Origin: an uncultured Pelagibacteraceae bacterium
GTDB lineage: Bacteria > Pseudomonadota > Alphaproteobacteria > Pelagibacterales > Pelagibacteraceae
DNA length: 36,622 nucleotides
NCBI GenBank assembly: GCA_902625715.1
Contig: CACOCP010000009.1
Coordinates: 1 to 36,622, forward strand
Reading direction: 5' to 3'
This document shows, one piece after another, positions 17,476 to 27,681 of the stretch. The position numbers were made by a program, and so were the translations under genes. The number at the start of each line of letters is the position of its first letter. Position 1 is the first letter of the stretch. The notes below the pieces were generated by a model. The model saw nothing but the letters and a program-made list of their open reading frames with translations. It was not told the origin of the DNA and made no database searches.

Positions 17476-18969
17476 ATGAATTTAATCGAACACTATATTG
17501 GTGGAAAAATTGTAAAAGGATCATCAAGTAGAAAAGGTAAAGTTTTTAATCCTGCAACTGGCGCTCAAGAATCTGAAGTTTTACTAGCATCTAAATCAGA
17601 TTTTGATTTAGCTGTACAAAAAGCAAAACAATCATTTGAAAGTTGGTCTAATACGCCTCCTCTTCAAAGGGCGAGAATTATTTTTAAATATAAAGAATTA
17701 ATAGAAAAAAATTCTGATCTCATAACTAAACTTATAGTTTCTGAACATGGAAAAGTTTATGAGGATGCCAAGGGTTCACTAAACAGAGGTTTAGAAGTTG
17801 TTGAATTTGCTTGTGGGATTCCTCAGATGCTAAAAGGTGAATTTACAGAAAATGTTGGAACTAACATTGACAGTTGGTCTATAAGACAACCTTTAGGGGT
17901 TTGTGCAGGTATTACCCCTTTTAATTTCCCTGCTATGGTTCCAATGTGGATGTTCCCAATGGCAATAGCGTGTGGAAATACTTTTATTTTAAAACCATCC
18001 GAAAAAGACCCATCTTGCTCTATCAAGCTTGCTGAACTATTTTCAGAAGCTGGTTTACCAGATGGAGTTTTAAACGTTGTTAATGGAGATAAAGAAGTTG
18101 TAGACGCAATATTAGAAAATAAAGATATAGCAGCAGTTAGTTTTGTAGGTTCAACACCTATAGCAAAATATATTTATGAAACAGCTGCAAAGAATGAAAA
18201 ACGTGTTCAAGCTTTAGGTGGAGCTAAAAATCATTGTGTTGTAATGCCAGATTGTGACTTAGATCAAGCGGTAAATGGCTTAATGGGAGCAGCTTATGGT
18301 TCAGCTGGAGAAAGATGTATGGCACAATCAGTTGCTGTTGCAGTTGGAAATGTTGGAGATAAATTAGTTGAACAATTAGCAAAAAAAGTTGAAGCATTAA
18401 AAGTGGGACCAGGAATGGATAAAACTTCAGAAATGGGTCCATTAGTAACTAAAGAACATCTTGAGAAAGTTAAAGGATATGTTGATTTGGGAGTACAAGA
18501 AGGTGCAAAATTAGTTGTTGATGGAAGGGATATAAAATTACAAGGATATGAGGAAGGTTATTACATTGGTGGCTGTCTGTTTGATAATGTAAAAAAGGAA
18601 ATGAGAATTTACAAAGAAGAAATTTTTGGACCTGTATTGTCAGTAGTTAGAGCAAAAAATTTTGACGAGGCTATAAATCTAATAAACGACCATGAGTTTG
18701 GAAACGGGACCTGTGTTTATACAAGAGATGGAGATACAGGTAGGACTTTTGCAAATAAAATTAAAGTTGGAATGGTTGGAATTAATATTCCAATACCAGT
18801 TCCAGTTGCCTTTCACAGTTTTGGAGGGTGGAAACGTTCATTATTTGGAGATCAGCATATGCATGGCCCAGAAGGCGTTAGATTTTATACAAAATTAAAA
18901 ACTATAACATCTAGATGGCCTTCAGGAATAAGAATGAATCCTGAATTTGTTATGCCAACAATGAAATAA
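17476..18969 (+). CDS. mmsA: Methylmalonate-semialdehyde dehydrogenase (CoA-acylating)
   Basis: CoA-dependent aldehyde dehydrogenase that converts methylmalonate semialdehyde to propionyl-CoA, and malonate semialdehyde to acetyl-CoA. The 497 residues match the MMSDH branch: [43 protein letters not shown], the catalytic Cys281 in GERCMAQS, and the C-terminal EFVMPTM typical of the family. It lies between sdhB and mdh, inside the TCA run. Substrates could come from valine, beta-alanine, or acrylate/3-hydroxypropionate produced by DMSP cleavage; the sequence does not decide between them. Confidence 0.92.
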   Translation: MNLIEHYIGGKIVKGSSSRKGKVFNPATGAQESEVLLASKSDFDLAVQKAKQSFESWSNTPPLQRARIIFKYKELIEKNSDLITKLIVSEHGKVYEDAKGSLNRGLEVVEFACGIPQMLKGEFTENVGTNIDSWSIRQPLGVCAGITPFNFPAMVPMWMFPMAIACGNTFILKPSEKDPSCSIKLAELFSEAGLPDGVLNVVNGDKEVVDAILENKDIAAVSFVGSTPIAKYIYETAAKNEKRVQALGGAKNHCVVMPDCDLDQAVNGLMGAAYGSAGERCMAQSVAVAVGNVGDKLVEQLAKKVEALKVGPGMDKTSEMGPLVTKEHLEKVKGYVDLGVQEGAKLVVDGRDIKLQGYEEGYYIGGCLFDNVKKEMRIYKEEIFGPVLSVVRAKNFDEAINLINDHEFGNGTCVYTRDGDTGRTFANKIKVGMVGINIPIPVPVAFHSFGGWKRSLFGDQHMHGPEGVRFYTKLKTITSRWPSGIRMNPEFVMPTMK

Positions 18970-18970
18970 T

Positions 18971-19933
18971 ATGAGCAAAATATCATTAATAGGAGCGGGA
19001 CAAATTGGTGGAACTTTAGCCCATTTAATTGGTCTTAAAGAATTAGCACATCAAGTTGTACTTTTTGATGTGGCTAGTGGTATTGCAAAAGGAAAAGCAC
19101 TTGATATTGCACAATCTTCGTCAGTAGATGGATTTAATGTAAAATTTTCAGGAACAGATAATTATGAAGATATTAAAGATTCAGATGTAATTATTATTAC
19201 AGCAGGAGTTCCTCGAAAACCAGGAATGAGTAGAGATGATCTTCTAGGAATTAATCTAAAAATAATAAAACAAGTTGCAGAAGGAATTAAAAAATATTCA
19301 CCTAATGCTTTTGTAATATGTATTACTAATCCTTTGGATGTAATGGTTATGGCATTTCAAAAATACTCAGGATTACCAACAAACAAAGTTGTTGGTATGG
19401 CTGGTATTTTGGATAGTTCAAGATTTAAATTATTTTTGTCTTTAGAACTGAATGTTCCAGTTAAAGAAATTCATGCAATGGTAATGGGAGGTCATGGAGA
19501 TACGATGGTCCCTTTACCAAGATTTACAAAAATCTCAGGAAAACCGCTTAATGAATTAGTTAAACTGGGAAAAATATCAGAGGAGAGACTAGAAAGTATT
19601 AATCAAAGGACTAGAGACGGTGGAGCTGAAATTGTAAAATACCTAGAAAAGGGCTCTGCTTTTTATGCACCAGCTGCTTCTGGTGTTGAGATGGCAAAAG
19701 CATTCATGAATAATGAGAATAAAGTTTTACCATGTGCTGCATATCTGAAAGGAGAATATGGAGTGAACGGTATCTATGCAGGTGTACCAGTTGTAATTAA
19801 TAATAAAGGAATAGACAAAATTGAAGTTATTGAGTTAGATCAAAAAGAAAAAGAACAATTTGATAACTCAATTGAGGCTGTAAAAAAACTATGGGATGCT
19901 GCATCTGCAATTGATCCAGATTTAAAGAAGTAG
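18971..19933 (+). CDS. mdh: Malate dehydrogenase
   Basis: NAD-dependent oxidation of malate to oxaloacetate. The 320 residues belong to the LDH-like MDH group common in Alphaproteobacteria: the nucleotide-binding [16 protein letters not shown], substrate-loop arginines in [22 protein letters not shown], and the catalytic His175 in [10 protein letters not shown]. It starts one base after the mmsA stop and is followed after three bases by sucC, in keeping with the mdh-sucCD-sucAB order of this class. Confidence 0.97.
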   Translation: MSKISLIGAGQIGGTLAHLIGLKELAHQVVLFDVASGIAKGKALDIAQSSSVDGFNVKFSGTDNYEDIKDSDVIIITAGVPRKPGMSRDDLLGINLKIIKQVAEGIKKYSPNAFVICITNPLDVMVMAFQKYSGLPTNKVVGMAGILDSSRFKLFLSLELNVPVKEIHAMVMGGHGDTMVPLPRFTKISGKPLNELVKLGKISEERLESINQRTRDGGAEIVKYLEKGSAFYAPAASGVEMAKAFMNNENKVLPCAAYLKGEYGVNGIYAGVPVVINNKGIDKIEVIELDQKEKEQFDNSIEAVKKLWDAASAIDPDLKK

Positions 19934-19936
19934 GTC

Positions 19937-21097
19937 ATGAATATACATGAGCATCAGGCAAAAGAAGTTCTAAAGAAATATGGCGCAAATGTTCCAAACG
20001 GTTATTTTGCTTTAAACGTAAAAGATCTAGTTGAGAAAGCAAAAAATTTAAATACTGAAAAATACGTTTTAAAAGCACAAATCCATGCAGGAGGAAGAGG
20101 AAAAGGTGGAGGCGTAAAAATTGTAAACAATTTAGAAGATTTAGAAAAAGAAGCATCAAAACTTTTAGGGAAAAATTTAGTCACTCATCAAACTGGACCT
20201 AGTGGAAGAGAGGTAAAAAGATTATATGTTGAAGAGTCTTCTAATATTGAAAGAGAATTTTATTTATCATGTTTAGTTGATAGAGCAAGCTCGAAGATAG
20301 CATTTATATCCAGTGATCAAGGCGGAATGGACATAGAAAAAGTTGCTGTAGATACACCTGAAAAAATTATTACTACTAAAATTGATTTAATGAATGAAAT
20401 TTTAGATGATGACTGTGAAAAAATTATAAATATTTTTGATCTGAAAAATAAAGCTAAGACAGAGGCAATTCATCTAATTAAATCGATATATAGAATGTTT
20501 ATAGATACGGATGCAAATTTAGTTGAAATCAACCCATTAATACTTACTAAAACTAATTCTGTTGTTTGTTTAGATGCAAAAATGAACTTTGATAGTAACG
20601 CACTATTTAGACAATCAGAAATTTTAAAGTTCAGAGATATCAATGAAGAAAATGAAACAGAAATAGAGGCAAGTAAACATGATCTTGCTTATATCAAACT
20701 ATATGGAAGTATAGGCTGCATGGTCAATGGAGCTGGTCTTGCTATGGCTACCATGGACATAATTAAACTCTATGGTGAAGAACCAGCAAATTTCTTAGAT
20801 GTTGGAGGAGGAGCCTCTAAAGAAAAAGTCTCAGCTGCATTTAAGTTAATTCTATCTGATGCCAATGTTAAAGGAATATTGATTAATATATTTGGAGGCA
20901 TAATGAGATGTGATGTTCTTGCTGAAGGGGTAGTTGATGCTGCTAAAGAAATAAATATTTCAGTTCCATTAGTAGTAAGATTAGCAGGCACAAATTTCAA
21001 AGAGGGAAAAGAAATTTTAAAGAAGTCAGGTTTAAAAATAATTTCAGCTGAAAATTTAGATGATGCTGCAAAAAATATAGTCGAGGCGATAAGATAA
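19937..21097 (+). CDS. sucC: Succinyl-CoA synthetase beta subunit
   Basis: Nucleotide-binding (ATP-grasp) and CoA-side subunit of the enzyme that makes ATP or GTP from succinyl-CoA. The 386 residues begin MNIHEHQAKEVLKKYGANVP, as in the family. They contain the KAQIHAGGRGKGGGVK nucleotide-binding loop, NPLILTK, and the C-terminal INIFGGIMRCDVLAEG. It pairs with sucD three bases downstream. Confidence 0.97.
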   Translation: MNIHEHQAKEVLKKYGANVPNGYFALNVKDLVEKAKNLNTEKYVLKAQIHAGGRGKGGGVKIVNNLEDLEKEASKLLGKNLVTHQTGPSGREVKRLYVEESSNIEREFYLSCLVDRASSKIAFISSDQGGMDIEKVAVDTPEKIITTKIDLMNEILDDDCEKIINIFDLKNKAKTEAIHLIKSIYRMFIDTDANLVEINPLILTKTNSVVCLDAKMNFDSNALFRQSEILKFRDINEENETEIEASKHDLAYIKLYGSIGCMVNGAGLAMATMDIIKLYGEEPANFLDVGGGASKEKVSAAFKLILSDANVKGILINIFGGIMRCDVLAEGVVDAAKEINISVPLVVRLAGTNFKEGKEILKKSGLKIISAENLDDAAKNIVEAIR

Positions 21098-21100
21098 TTT

Positions 21101-21976
21101 GTGTCTATTTTAGTTAACAAAAATACAAAAGTTATTTGCCAAGGTTTTACTGGTGCAAATGGAACCTTTCACTCTGAACAAGCTATAAAATATGGAACAA
21201 ATATAGTTGGAGGTGTTACTCCAAAAAAAGGAGGTCAAACTCATCTTGAAAGACCTGTTTTCAATACTGTTAAAGAGGCAAAAGATAAAACTGGTGCTAA
21301 TGCTTCAATGATTTATGTGCCAGCAAAATTTGCTTCATCAGCAATTATAGAGGCAATTGATGCATCTATAGAATTAATTGTTTGTGTAACGGAGGGAATA
21401 CCTGTCCTTGACATGTTAAGAGTAAAACAGCATTTAAAAAAATCTAAATCAAGATTAATTGGACCTAACTGCCCAGGTATCATCACGCCAGATGAATGCA
21501 AGATAGGAATTATGCCTGGAAATATTCATAAAAAAGGGTCAGTTGGTATTGTTTCGCGATCAGGAACATTAACTTACGAAGCTGTTGCTCAAACAACTGA
21601 AAATGGGTTAGGGCAAACTACTTGTATAGGTATTGGTGGGGATCCTATAAATGGAACAAATTTTATTGATTGCTTAGATCTTTTTTTGAATGATGAGGAT
21701 ACAAAATCAATCTTAATGATAGGTGAAATAGGAGGAACAGCAGAAGAAGAAGCTGCTGACTTTGTAAAAAATCATAATATAAAAAAACCAATTGTTGGAT
21801 TTGTAGCGGGTTTAACAGCACCTCCTGGTAGAAGAATGGGGCATGCTGGTGCAATAATTTCTGGTGGTAAAGGTGGCGCAGAAGATAAAATAAAAAAAAT
21901 GGAAGAATGTGGGATTACAATTGCAAAATCTCCTTCTGAGATAGGGAAAACTCTTTTTAATAAATTGTCTAGTTGA
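21101..21976 (+). CDS. sucD: Succinyl-CoA synthetase alpha subunit
   Basis: Subunit carrying the phosphorylated histidine. It starts at GTG 21101; the N-terminus [20 protein letters not shown] matches the family exactly at this point, so the non-ATG start is well supported. The 291 residues include [22 protein letters not shown] and the active-site His at about residue 248 in [16 protein letters not shown] 39-bp AT-rich gap without a clear hairpin separates it from sucA. Confidence 0.97.
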   Translation: MSILVNKNTKVICQGFTGANGTFHSEQAIKYGTNIVGGVTPKKGGQTHLERPVFNTVKEAKDKTGANASMIYVPAKFASSAIIEAIDASIELIVCVTEGIPVLDMLRVKQHLKKSKSRLIGPNCPGIITPDECKIGIMPGNIHKKGSVGIVSRSGTLTYEAVAQTTENGLGQTTCIGIGGDPINGTNFIDCLDLFLNDEDTKSILMIGEIGGTAEEEAADFVKNHNIKKPIVGFVAGLTAPPGRRMGHAGAIISGGKGGAEDKIKKMEECGITIAKSPSEIGKTLFNKLSS

Positions 21977-22015
21977 TAATATTTTTTTAGTAATATAGCT
22001 TAATGATATAGACAA

Positions 22016-24919
22016 ATGTCATCTTCAAAAAACTTAGAGTATAAAAAAACATCATTCTTAAATAGGACAAATAGCGCATTTATAGAGGAGATGTATGTAA
22101 GATTTTTGAACCAAGATCCAAATCTTGCAGATAGTTGGAAAGATTATTTTGAAGGTATTCAGGATGAAACAGACGTTATTTTAAATGATATTAATGGACC
22201 ATCATGGAAACCTGAAGGGGTAAGAATAAATTCCAATAGTATAGAAAAAATAATAGAAAAAAATGGCAATGAACTCAAAGATGTATCTGATAAATTTAAT
22301 TTTCAAGTAGTTGCAAATTCCAACAAAGAATCCATAAGTGCTGTAGCACTCATAAGAGCTTATAGGCTAAGAGGACATCTACTTGCAAAGTTAGATCCTC
22401 TAGAAATGATGACGACAGAATATTTAGACGAGTTACATCCTGAATATTATGGTTTTGATAAGAAAAACTACGATAAAAAAATTGAACTTAATGGTGTAAT
22501 AAATAGGGAGAAAGCAAGTGTAAGAGAGATACTTCAATTCTTAAAGAAAACTTACTGTGGCCCAGTCGGTTATGAGTTCATGCATATCTCCAATCCAACT
22601 GAAAGAAAATGGTTTAGAGACAGAGTTGAAAAAGACGAGAATGCATTAAAATTTACTAGCAATGGAAAAGATGCAATTTTAAATAAACTTATTCAGGCTG
22701 AAGGTTTTGAAAAGTTTTTACATACAAAATATGTTGGAACCAAAAGATTTGGCTTAGATGGTGCGGAAAGTTTGATACCTGCATTAGAGCAGATCATAAA
22801 AATTGGAGGACAGTTTAAAATTAAAGAAGTTAAAATAGGCATGTCTCATAGAGGTCGATTAAACGTATTAGCAAACGTTTTACAAAAATCTTACAAAAGA
22901 ATTTTTAACGAGTTTGCCGGAGAAATAAGTGGTAATACTAAAGATAGTGCTGGAGATGTGAAATATCATTTGGGAGCTTCCTCAAACAGAGAATTTGATG
23001 GAAATTCGGTACATGTCAGTCTTACAGATAATCCATCTCATTTAGAGGCTGTAAATCCAGTAGTTTTAGGACAAACACGAGCAAAGCAATTTTTTCATGG
23101 CGATAAAGAAAGAAATAAAGTTATACCTATTCTTATACATGGTGATGCTGCGTTTGCTGGCCAAGGTGTTGTATCTGAGTGTTTTGCAATGTCAGGGCTA
23201 CCTGGTCATAACACCGGAGGGACAATTCATATAATTGTAAACAACCAAATAGGATTTACTACAAGCCCAAGATTTGCACGTTCATCACCATATCCATCTG
23301 ATGTTGGAAAAATGGTAGATGCACCAATAATTCATGCCAATGGAGATAATCCCGAAGCTGTAGTTTACGCGACAAGAGTAGCAACAGAGTTTAGATTAAA
23401 ATTTAACAGAGATGTGGTTATTGATCTAATTTGTTATAGAAGATTTGGTCATAACGAAGGAGATGAACCATCTTTTACCCAGCCTTTAATGTATAAGAAA
23501 ATAAGATCACACCCGTCTACGGCAAATATTTATGGAGAAAAACTAGTAAATGAAAATCTTTTCTCTAAAGATCAACTAAATTTAAAAATTCAAGAGTTTA
23601 AAAATTTATTAGACGATCAATTTAAAACTGCAAAAGACTATAAACCGAAAATAGAATGGTTTGAGGGAACATGGTCTAGATACAAACCAGAAAAAGGAAA
23701 AGATAGACGAGGTGTTACTGGAGCTGATATTAAAATTTTAAAAGAAATTTCAAATAAAATTAATATTGTTCCACAAGAAAAAAATATCCATAAAACAATT
23801 ATTAAAATTCTCGACTCAAGAAGACAAACAGTTGAGCAAGGTTATGGAATTGACTGGTCTACAGCAGAGGCTTTAGCTTTTGGTTCTTTAATGGAGGAGG
23901 GATACCCAGTTAGATTAGTTGGCCAAGATTCAGGAAGAGGGACTTTTAGTCAAAGACACTCCGTTCTAAGAAATCAAATTGATAACTCTAGATATATTCC
24001 TTTGAACAATATATCAAAATATCAAAAAAATTTTGAAGTTGTTGATAGTTTTTTATCAGAACTCGCAGTCCTAGGATTTGAGTATGGATATAGTTTAGTT
24101 GAACCAAATACTCTTACTTTGTGGGAAGCACAGTTTGGAGATTTTGCTAATGGTGCTCAAGTAATTATTGACCAATTTATTGCATCTGGAGAAAGGAAAT
24201 GGAATAGAGCCTCAGGTTTAGTAATGCTGCTACCCCATGGATATGAAGGTCAAGGTCCAGAGCATTCTTCTGCAAGATTGGAGAGATATCTACAATTATG
24301 TGCAAATGATAATCTCCAAATTATGAATTGCACTACTCCAGCTAACTATTTTCATGCATTGAGAAGACAAATGCATAGAGACTTTAGAAAGCCTTTAATT
24401 ATGATGACGCCAAAGTCTTTATTAAGAAATAAATTATGCGTATCAAATATAGAGGATTTTAGTAAAGAAAATACTTTTCACAGAGTACTCTGGGATCATG
24501 CTTTAGATCCTAAAGCCAAGGGTTTTTTAAAATTAAAAGATAAATCAAAGATAAGAAAAGTTATTATGTGCTCTGGCAAAGTTTACTTTGATTTATTGGC
24601 AGCAAGAGAAAAACTTAAAGTTGATGACGTTGCATTGTATAGAATTGAACAATTATACCCATTTCCTGCAAAAGCTCTTGTAAAAGAACTTAGACCATTT
24701 GCAAATAATTCAAATTTTTTTTGGTGCCAAGAGGAACCAAAAAATATGGGCGCATGGTTCTCAGTAAGAGATTATATACAATGGACATTAGAAACTATTA
24801 AGGCTAAAAATAGTAAAATTTCTTATATAGGAAGAAATCCTGATGCTTCACCTGCAACAGGTTACGCAAAAAGACATCTTTCAGAACAACAAGAAATTAT
24901 TAATAAAGTATTTGAATAA
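22016..24919 (+). CDS. sucA: 2-oxoglutarate dehydrogenase E1 component
   Basis: Thiamine-diphosphate decarboxylase of the 2-oxoglutarate dehydrogenase complex. The 967 residues have the E1o-specific N-terminus (NSAFIEEMYVRFLNQDPNLADSW split across the first 45 residues) and RAYRLRGHLLAKLDPL. The cofactor region MSHRGRLNVLANV and IHGDAAFAGQGVVSE lies near residues 280-390. The C-terminal transketolase part ends with EEPKNMGAW and IGRNPDASPATGYAKRH. It is followed directly by sucB with zero spacing, giving a coherent sucA-sucB-lpd complex operon. Confidence 0.98.
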   Translation: MSSSKNLEYKKTSFLNRTNSAFIEEMYVRFLNQDPNLADSWKDYFEGIQDETDVILNDINGPSWKPEGVRINSNSIEKIIEKNGNELKDVSDKFNFQVVANSNKESISAVALIRAYRLRGHLLAKLDPLEMMTTEYLDELHPEYYGFDKKNYDKKIELNGVINREKASVREILQFLKKTYCGPVGYEFMHISNPTERKWFRDRVEKDENALKFTSNGKDAILNKLIQAEGFEKFLHTKYVGTKRFGLDGAESLIPALEQIIKIGGQFKIKEVKIGMSHRGRLNVLANVLQKSYKRIFNEFAGEISGNTKDSAGDVKYHLGASSNREFDGNSVHVSLTDNPSHLEAVNPVVLGQTRAKQFFHGDKERNKVIPILIHGDAAFAGQGVVSECFAMSGLPGHNTGGTIHIIVNNQIGFTTSPRFARSSPYPSDVGKMVDAPIIHANGDNPEAVVYATRVATEFRLKFNRDVVIDLICYRRFGHNEGDEPSFTQPLMYKKIRSHPSTANIYGEKLVNENLFSKDQLNLKIQEFKNLLDDQFKTAKDYKPKIEWFEGTWSRYKPEKGKDRRGVTGADIKILKEISNKINIVPQEKNIHKTIIKILDSRRQTVEQGYGIDWSTAEALAFGSLMEEGYPVRLVGQDSGRGTFSQRHSVLRNQIDNSRYIPLNNISKYQKNFEVVDSFLSELAVLGFEYGYSLVEPNTLTLWEAQFGDFANGAQVIIDQFIASGERKWNRASGLVMLLPHGYEGQGPEHSSARLERYLQLCANDNLQIMNCTTPANYFHALRRQMHRDFRKPLIMMTPKSLLRNKLCVSNIEDFSKENTFHRVLWDHALDPKAKGFLKLKDKSKIRKVIMCSGKVYFDLLAAREKLKVDDVALYRIEQLYPFPAKALVKELRPFANNSNFFWCQEEPKNMGAWFSVRDYIQWTLETIKAKNSKISYIGRNPDASPATGYAKRHLSEQQEIINKVFE

Positions 24920-26254
24920 ATGAGTGAAAAAATTCTAGTCCCTGTGCTTGGAGAGAGTATTACTGAGGCAACAGTATCCAAGTGGTTAAAGAAACAGGGC
25001 GACAGTGTCATTGCAGATGAAGCTGTAGTTGAACTTGAAACTGATAAAGTAAATTTAGAAGTACCAGCATCAACACATGGTTTTATTGCAGAGATTAATG
25101 CAAACGAAGGAGATACAGTTGAGGTAGGAGCGGTTTTAGGAGTGATTTCAGAGACTGCAAATAAAATAGATGATAAACCTTCGAACCAAGTTATAGAAGA
25201 TCAAAAAGATCAAGTGGAGGAGAACCCTAAAATATTTGAGACTAAAGTCGAACCAGCTTTAAAAATTGAGGAAAAAGATAATGTAATTAGCTTAGATGTA
25301 GAAAAAAAACAAAAAATATTAGAAACCTCAGATGAAGAACAGCCATTTGTTTTAACGGATGAAGTATTAGAGCCAAATGTAGAAGAAACAAAAATAAATC
25401 CAATATTATCACCTGCTGTTAGAAAAATGGTTGCAGAAAAAAAAATTGATTTAGAGCAAGTCAAACCTACAGGAAAAGATGGCAGAATATTAAAAGGCGA
25501 CTTAATTAGTATGATGGGCGCCAATCCTCAACCAAACCAAAGAAAAATTAAATTTGGTGAAGAGGAAAGAATTAAAATGTCTAGGTTAAGACAAACTATT
25601 GCAAAAAGACTAAAGGAAGCTCAAGAAAACGCAGCAATGTTAACCACTTTTAATGAGGTTGATATGTCAGGCATAATGTCGATGCGAAAAGAAAATCAAG
25701 AGGATTTTCAGGCAAGATATGGAATTAAACTTGGATTTATGTCCTTTTTTGTAAAAGCTTGCGTAGTTGGGTTAAAATTATTTCCAGCAATAAATGCAGA
25801 AATTGAGGGACAGGAAATAATATATAAAAATTACTATAATATTAGCTTTGCTGTTGGAACTGAGAAAGGTTTAGTAGTACCAGTTTTAAAAAATGCTGAC
25901 GAAATGTCTTTTGCTGATATAGAGAAAGAAATTAAAAATCTGTCAGAAAAAGCAAAAAATAATTCTTTAGTTATTGAGGATTTACAAGGCGGTACATTCA
26001 CAATCAGCAACGGGGGAGTGTATGGATCGATGTTGTCAACCCCGATTTTAAATCCTCCTCAGTCAGGTGTATTAGGAATGCACAACATTGTTGACAGACC
26101 TATTGTTCAAGACAATGAAATTAAAGTAAAACCAATAATGTATCTTGCACTTTCATATGACCATAGGATTATAGATGGAAAAGACTCAGTTTCTTTTTTA
26201 AAAACAGTTAAAGAAAACCTTGAAGATCCAAGGAGATTATTTTTAAATATTTAA
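24920..26254 (+). CDS. sucB: 2-oxoglutarate dehydrogenase E2 component (dihydrolipoyl succinyltransferase)
   Basis: Core acyltransferase of the complex. Domain order in 444 residues: one lipoyl domain (about 1-77) with the lipoylated Lys43 in ELETDKVNLEVPA; a charged, disordered linker (about 85-160); a peripheral-subunit-binding domain around LSPAVRKMVAEKKIDLEQV; and the catalytic domain from about residue 215, with the active His and Asp near 415-419 in SYDHRIIDGKDS. The single lipoyl domain and the succinyltransferase-type start KILVPVLGESITEATV distinguish it from pyruvate dehydrogenase E2. Confidence 0.97.
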   Translation: MSEKILVPVLGESITEATVSKWLKKQGDSVIADEAVVELETDKVNLEVPASTHGFIAEINANEGDTVEVGAVLGVISETANKIDDKPSNQVIEDQKDQVEENPKIFETKVEPALKIEEKDNVISLDVEKKQKILETSDEEQPFVLTDEVLEPNVEETKINPILSPAVRKMVAEKKIDLEQVKPTGKDGRILKGDLISMMGANPQPNQRKIKFGEEERIKMSRLRQTIAKRLKEAQENAAMLTTFNEVDMSGIMSMRKENQEDFQARYGIKLGFMSFFVKACVVGLKLFPAINAEIEGQEIIYKNYYNISFAVGTEKGLVVPVLKNADEMSFADIEKEIKNLSEKAKNNSLVIEDLQGGTFTISNGGVYGSMLSTPILNPPQSGVLGMHNIVDRPIVQDNEIKVKPIMYLALSYDHRIIDGKDSVSFLKTVKENLEDPRRLFLNI

Positions 26255-27652
26255 ATGTCAGAAAAATTTGATGTTACAGTAATTGGTGGTGGCCCTGGTG
26301 GGTATGTCTGCGCAATAAGACTATCGCAACTAGGTTTAAAAACTGCATGTATTGAATCCAGAGGATCACTTGGTGGAACCTGCTTAAATGTAGGGTGTAT
26401 TCCATCAAAAAGCTTATTGAATTTGTCTGAAAATTTTCATAAGGCAAAAAACTTTGAAAAAATTGGTATCGAAACTGGTGAAATTAAATTGAACCTTGGA
26501 AAGATGATGAAAAATAAAGAAAAGGCTGTAACTGTTTTAACAAAGGGAATAGAATTTTTGTTCAAAAAAAATAAGGTTTCTTATTTCAAAGGCAAGGGAT
26601 CATTTAAGAGCTCAAATGAAATAGTAGTTTCTGGGGAAGGAAAAGAAACAGTCATTGAGACTGAAAAAGTAATAATTAGTACAGGCTCAGAACCTGTATC
26701 AATACCTGGAATGGAATTTGATGAGGAAAAAATAATCTCGTCTACTGGAGCATTATCCTTGGAAAAATTACCAAAAAAAATGGTTGTAGTTGGCGGAGGA
26801 TATATTGGTTTGGAAATGGGTTCAGTTTGGTCAAGACTTGGAACAGATGTAGAAGTTGTTGAATTTCTAGATCATATTACACCTGGTATGGATCGTGAAA
26901 TATCAAGTGAATTCATGAAGATACTTAAAAAACAAGGAATAAAATTTAAATTAAATACCAAGGTTGAAAAAATTTCAAAAAATGAAAATGGAGTTACCTT
27001 AGAAGTAATTGATAAAGAAAATAAGAAAAACAATATAGAAGCTGATGTTGTTCTTATTTCAGTTGGAAGACGACCATACACAACTGGTTTAAAATTAGAA
27101 AATGTAGGAGTTAAAATTGATGAAAAAGGAAAGGTAAAAGTAAATAACAATTTTGAAACAAATATTAAAAACATATTTGCTATTGGAGATGTTATTGATG
27201 GTCCTATGTTAGCTCACAAAGCAGAAGAGGAAGGAATTGCAGTTGCAGAATTTATTGCTGGTCAATCAGGACATGTTAATTACGAGATTATACCTGGTGT
27301 AATTTATACCTCTCCAGAAGTTGCTTCAGTAGGAAAAACTGAGGAACAATTAAATGAAAAAAAAATTAATTATAAAGTTGGAAAATTTCCTTTTATGGCA
27401 AATTCAAGAGCAAAAGCAATAGATGAGCCTGAAGGTTTTGTAAAAATACTTGCTGATGCAACTTCTGATAAAGTTTTAGGAGTACATATTATAGGCCCTC
27501 ACGCTGGAGAAATGATTGCTGAAATGGCTATCGCAATGGAGTTTGGTGCAAGTTCAGAGGATATAGCGAGAACTTGCCATGCGCACCCAACATTTTCAGA
27601 GGCAATAAAAGAAGCGGCTTTATCTGTAGAAAAAAGACAGATTCACTCTTAA
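26255..27652 (+). CDS. lpd: Dihydrolipoyl dehydrogenase (E3)
   Basis: Flavoprotein that reoxidises dihydrolipoamide and makes NADH. The 465 residues show the FAD motif VTVIGGGPGGYVCA, the redox disulfide Cys43-Cys48 in GGTCLNVGCIPSK, the NAD motif VVVGGGYIGLEMGSVW, IFAIGDVIDGPMLAHKA, and the C-terminal catalytic pair in HAHPTFSE (about 442-449). It is directly adjacent to sucB, so it most likely serves the 2-oxoglutarate complex and perhaps also other lipoyl complexes. The stop lies one base before the inverted repeat that covers the priA start. Confidence 0.97.
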   Translation: MSEKFDVTVIGGGPGGYVCAIRLSQLGLKTACIESRGSLGGTCLNVGCIPSKSLLNLSENFHKAKNFEKIGIETGEIKLNLGKMMKNKEKAVTVLTKGIEFLFKKNKVSYFKGKGSFKSSNEIVVSGEGKETVIETEKVIISTGSEPVSIPGMEFDEEKIISSTGALSLEKLPKKMVVVGGGYIGLEMGSVWSRLGTDVEVVEFLDHITPGMDREISSEFMKILKKQGIKFKLNTKVEKISKNENGVTLEVIDKENKKNNIEADVVLISVGRRPYTTGLKLENVGVKIDEKGKVKVNNNFETNIKNIFAIGDVIDGPMLAHKAEEEGIAVAEFIAGQSGHVNYEIIPGVIYTSPEVASVGKTEEQLNEKKINYKVGKFPFMANSRAKAIDEPEGFVKILADATSDKVLGVHIIGPHAGEMIAEMAIAMEFGASSEDIARTCHAHPTFSEAIKEAALSVEKRQIHS

Positions 27653-27653
27653 T

Positions 27654-27681
27654 ATATTTCATAATATCAATTATGAAATAT
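27654..27681. repeat. Perfect 12-bp inverted repeat spanning the priA start codon
   Basis: ATATTTCATAAT (27654-27665), loop ATCA, and ATTATGAAATAT (27670-27681) form a perfect 12-bp stem. The priA ATG (27673-27675) lies inside the 3' arm. It starts one base after the lpd stop at 27650-27652. As RNA it would mask the initiation codon. As DNA it is a symmetric site that a dimeric regulator could bind. There is no T-tract after it, so it is not a classic terminator. Confidence 0.85.

Noticed and set aside
27574..27672. Upstream ATG at 27574 as the priA start
   Set aside because: It overlaps the conserved C-terminus of lpd, and the added residues do not resemble PriA.
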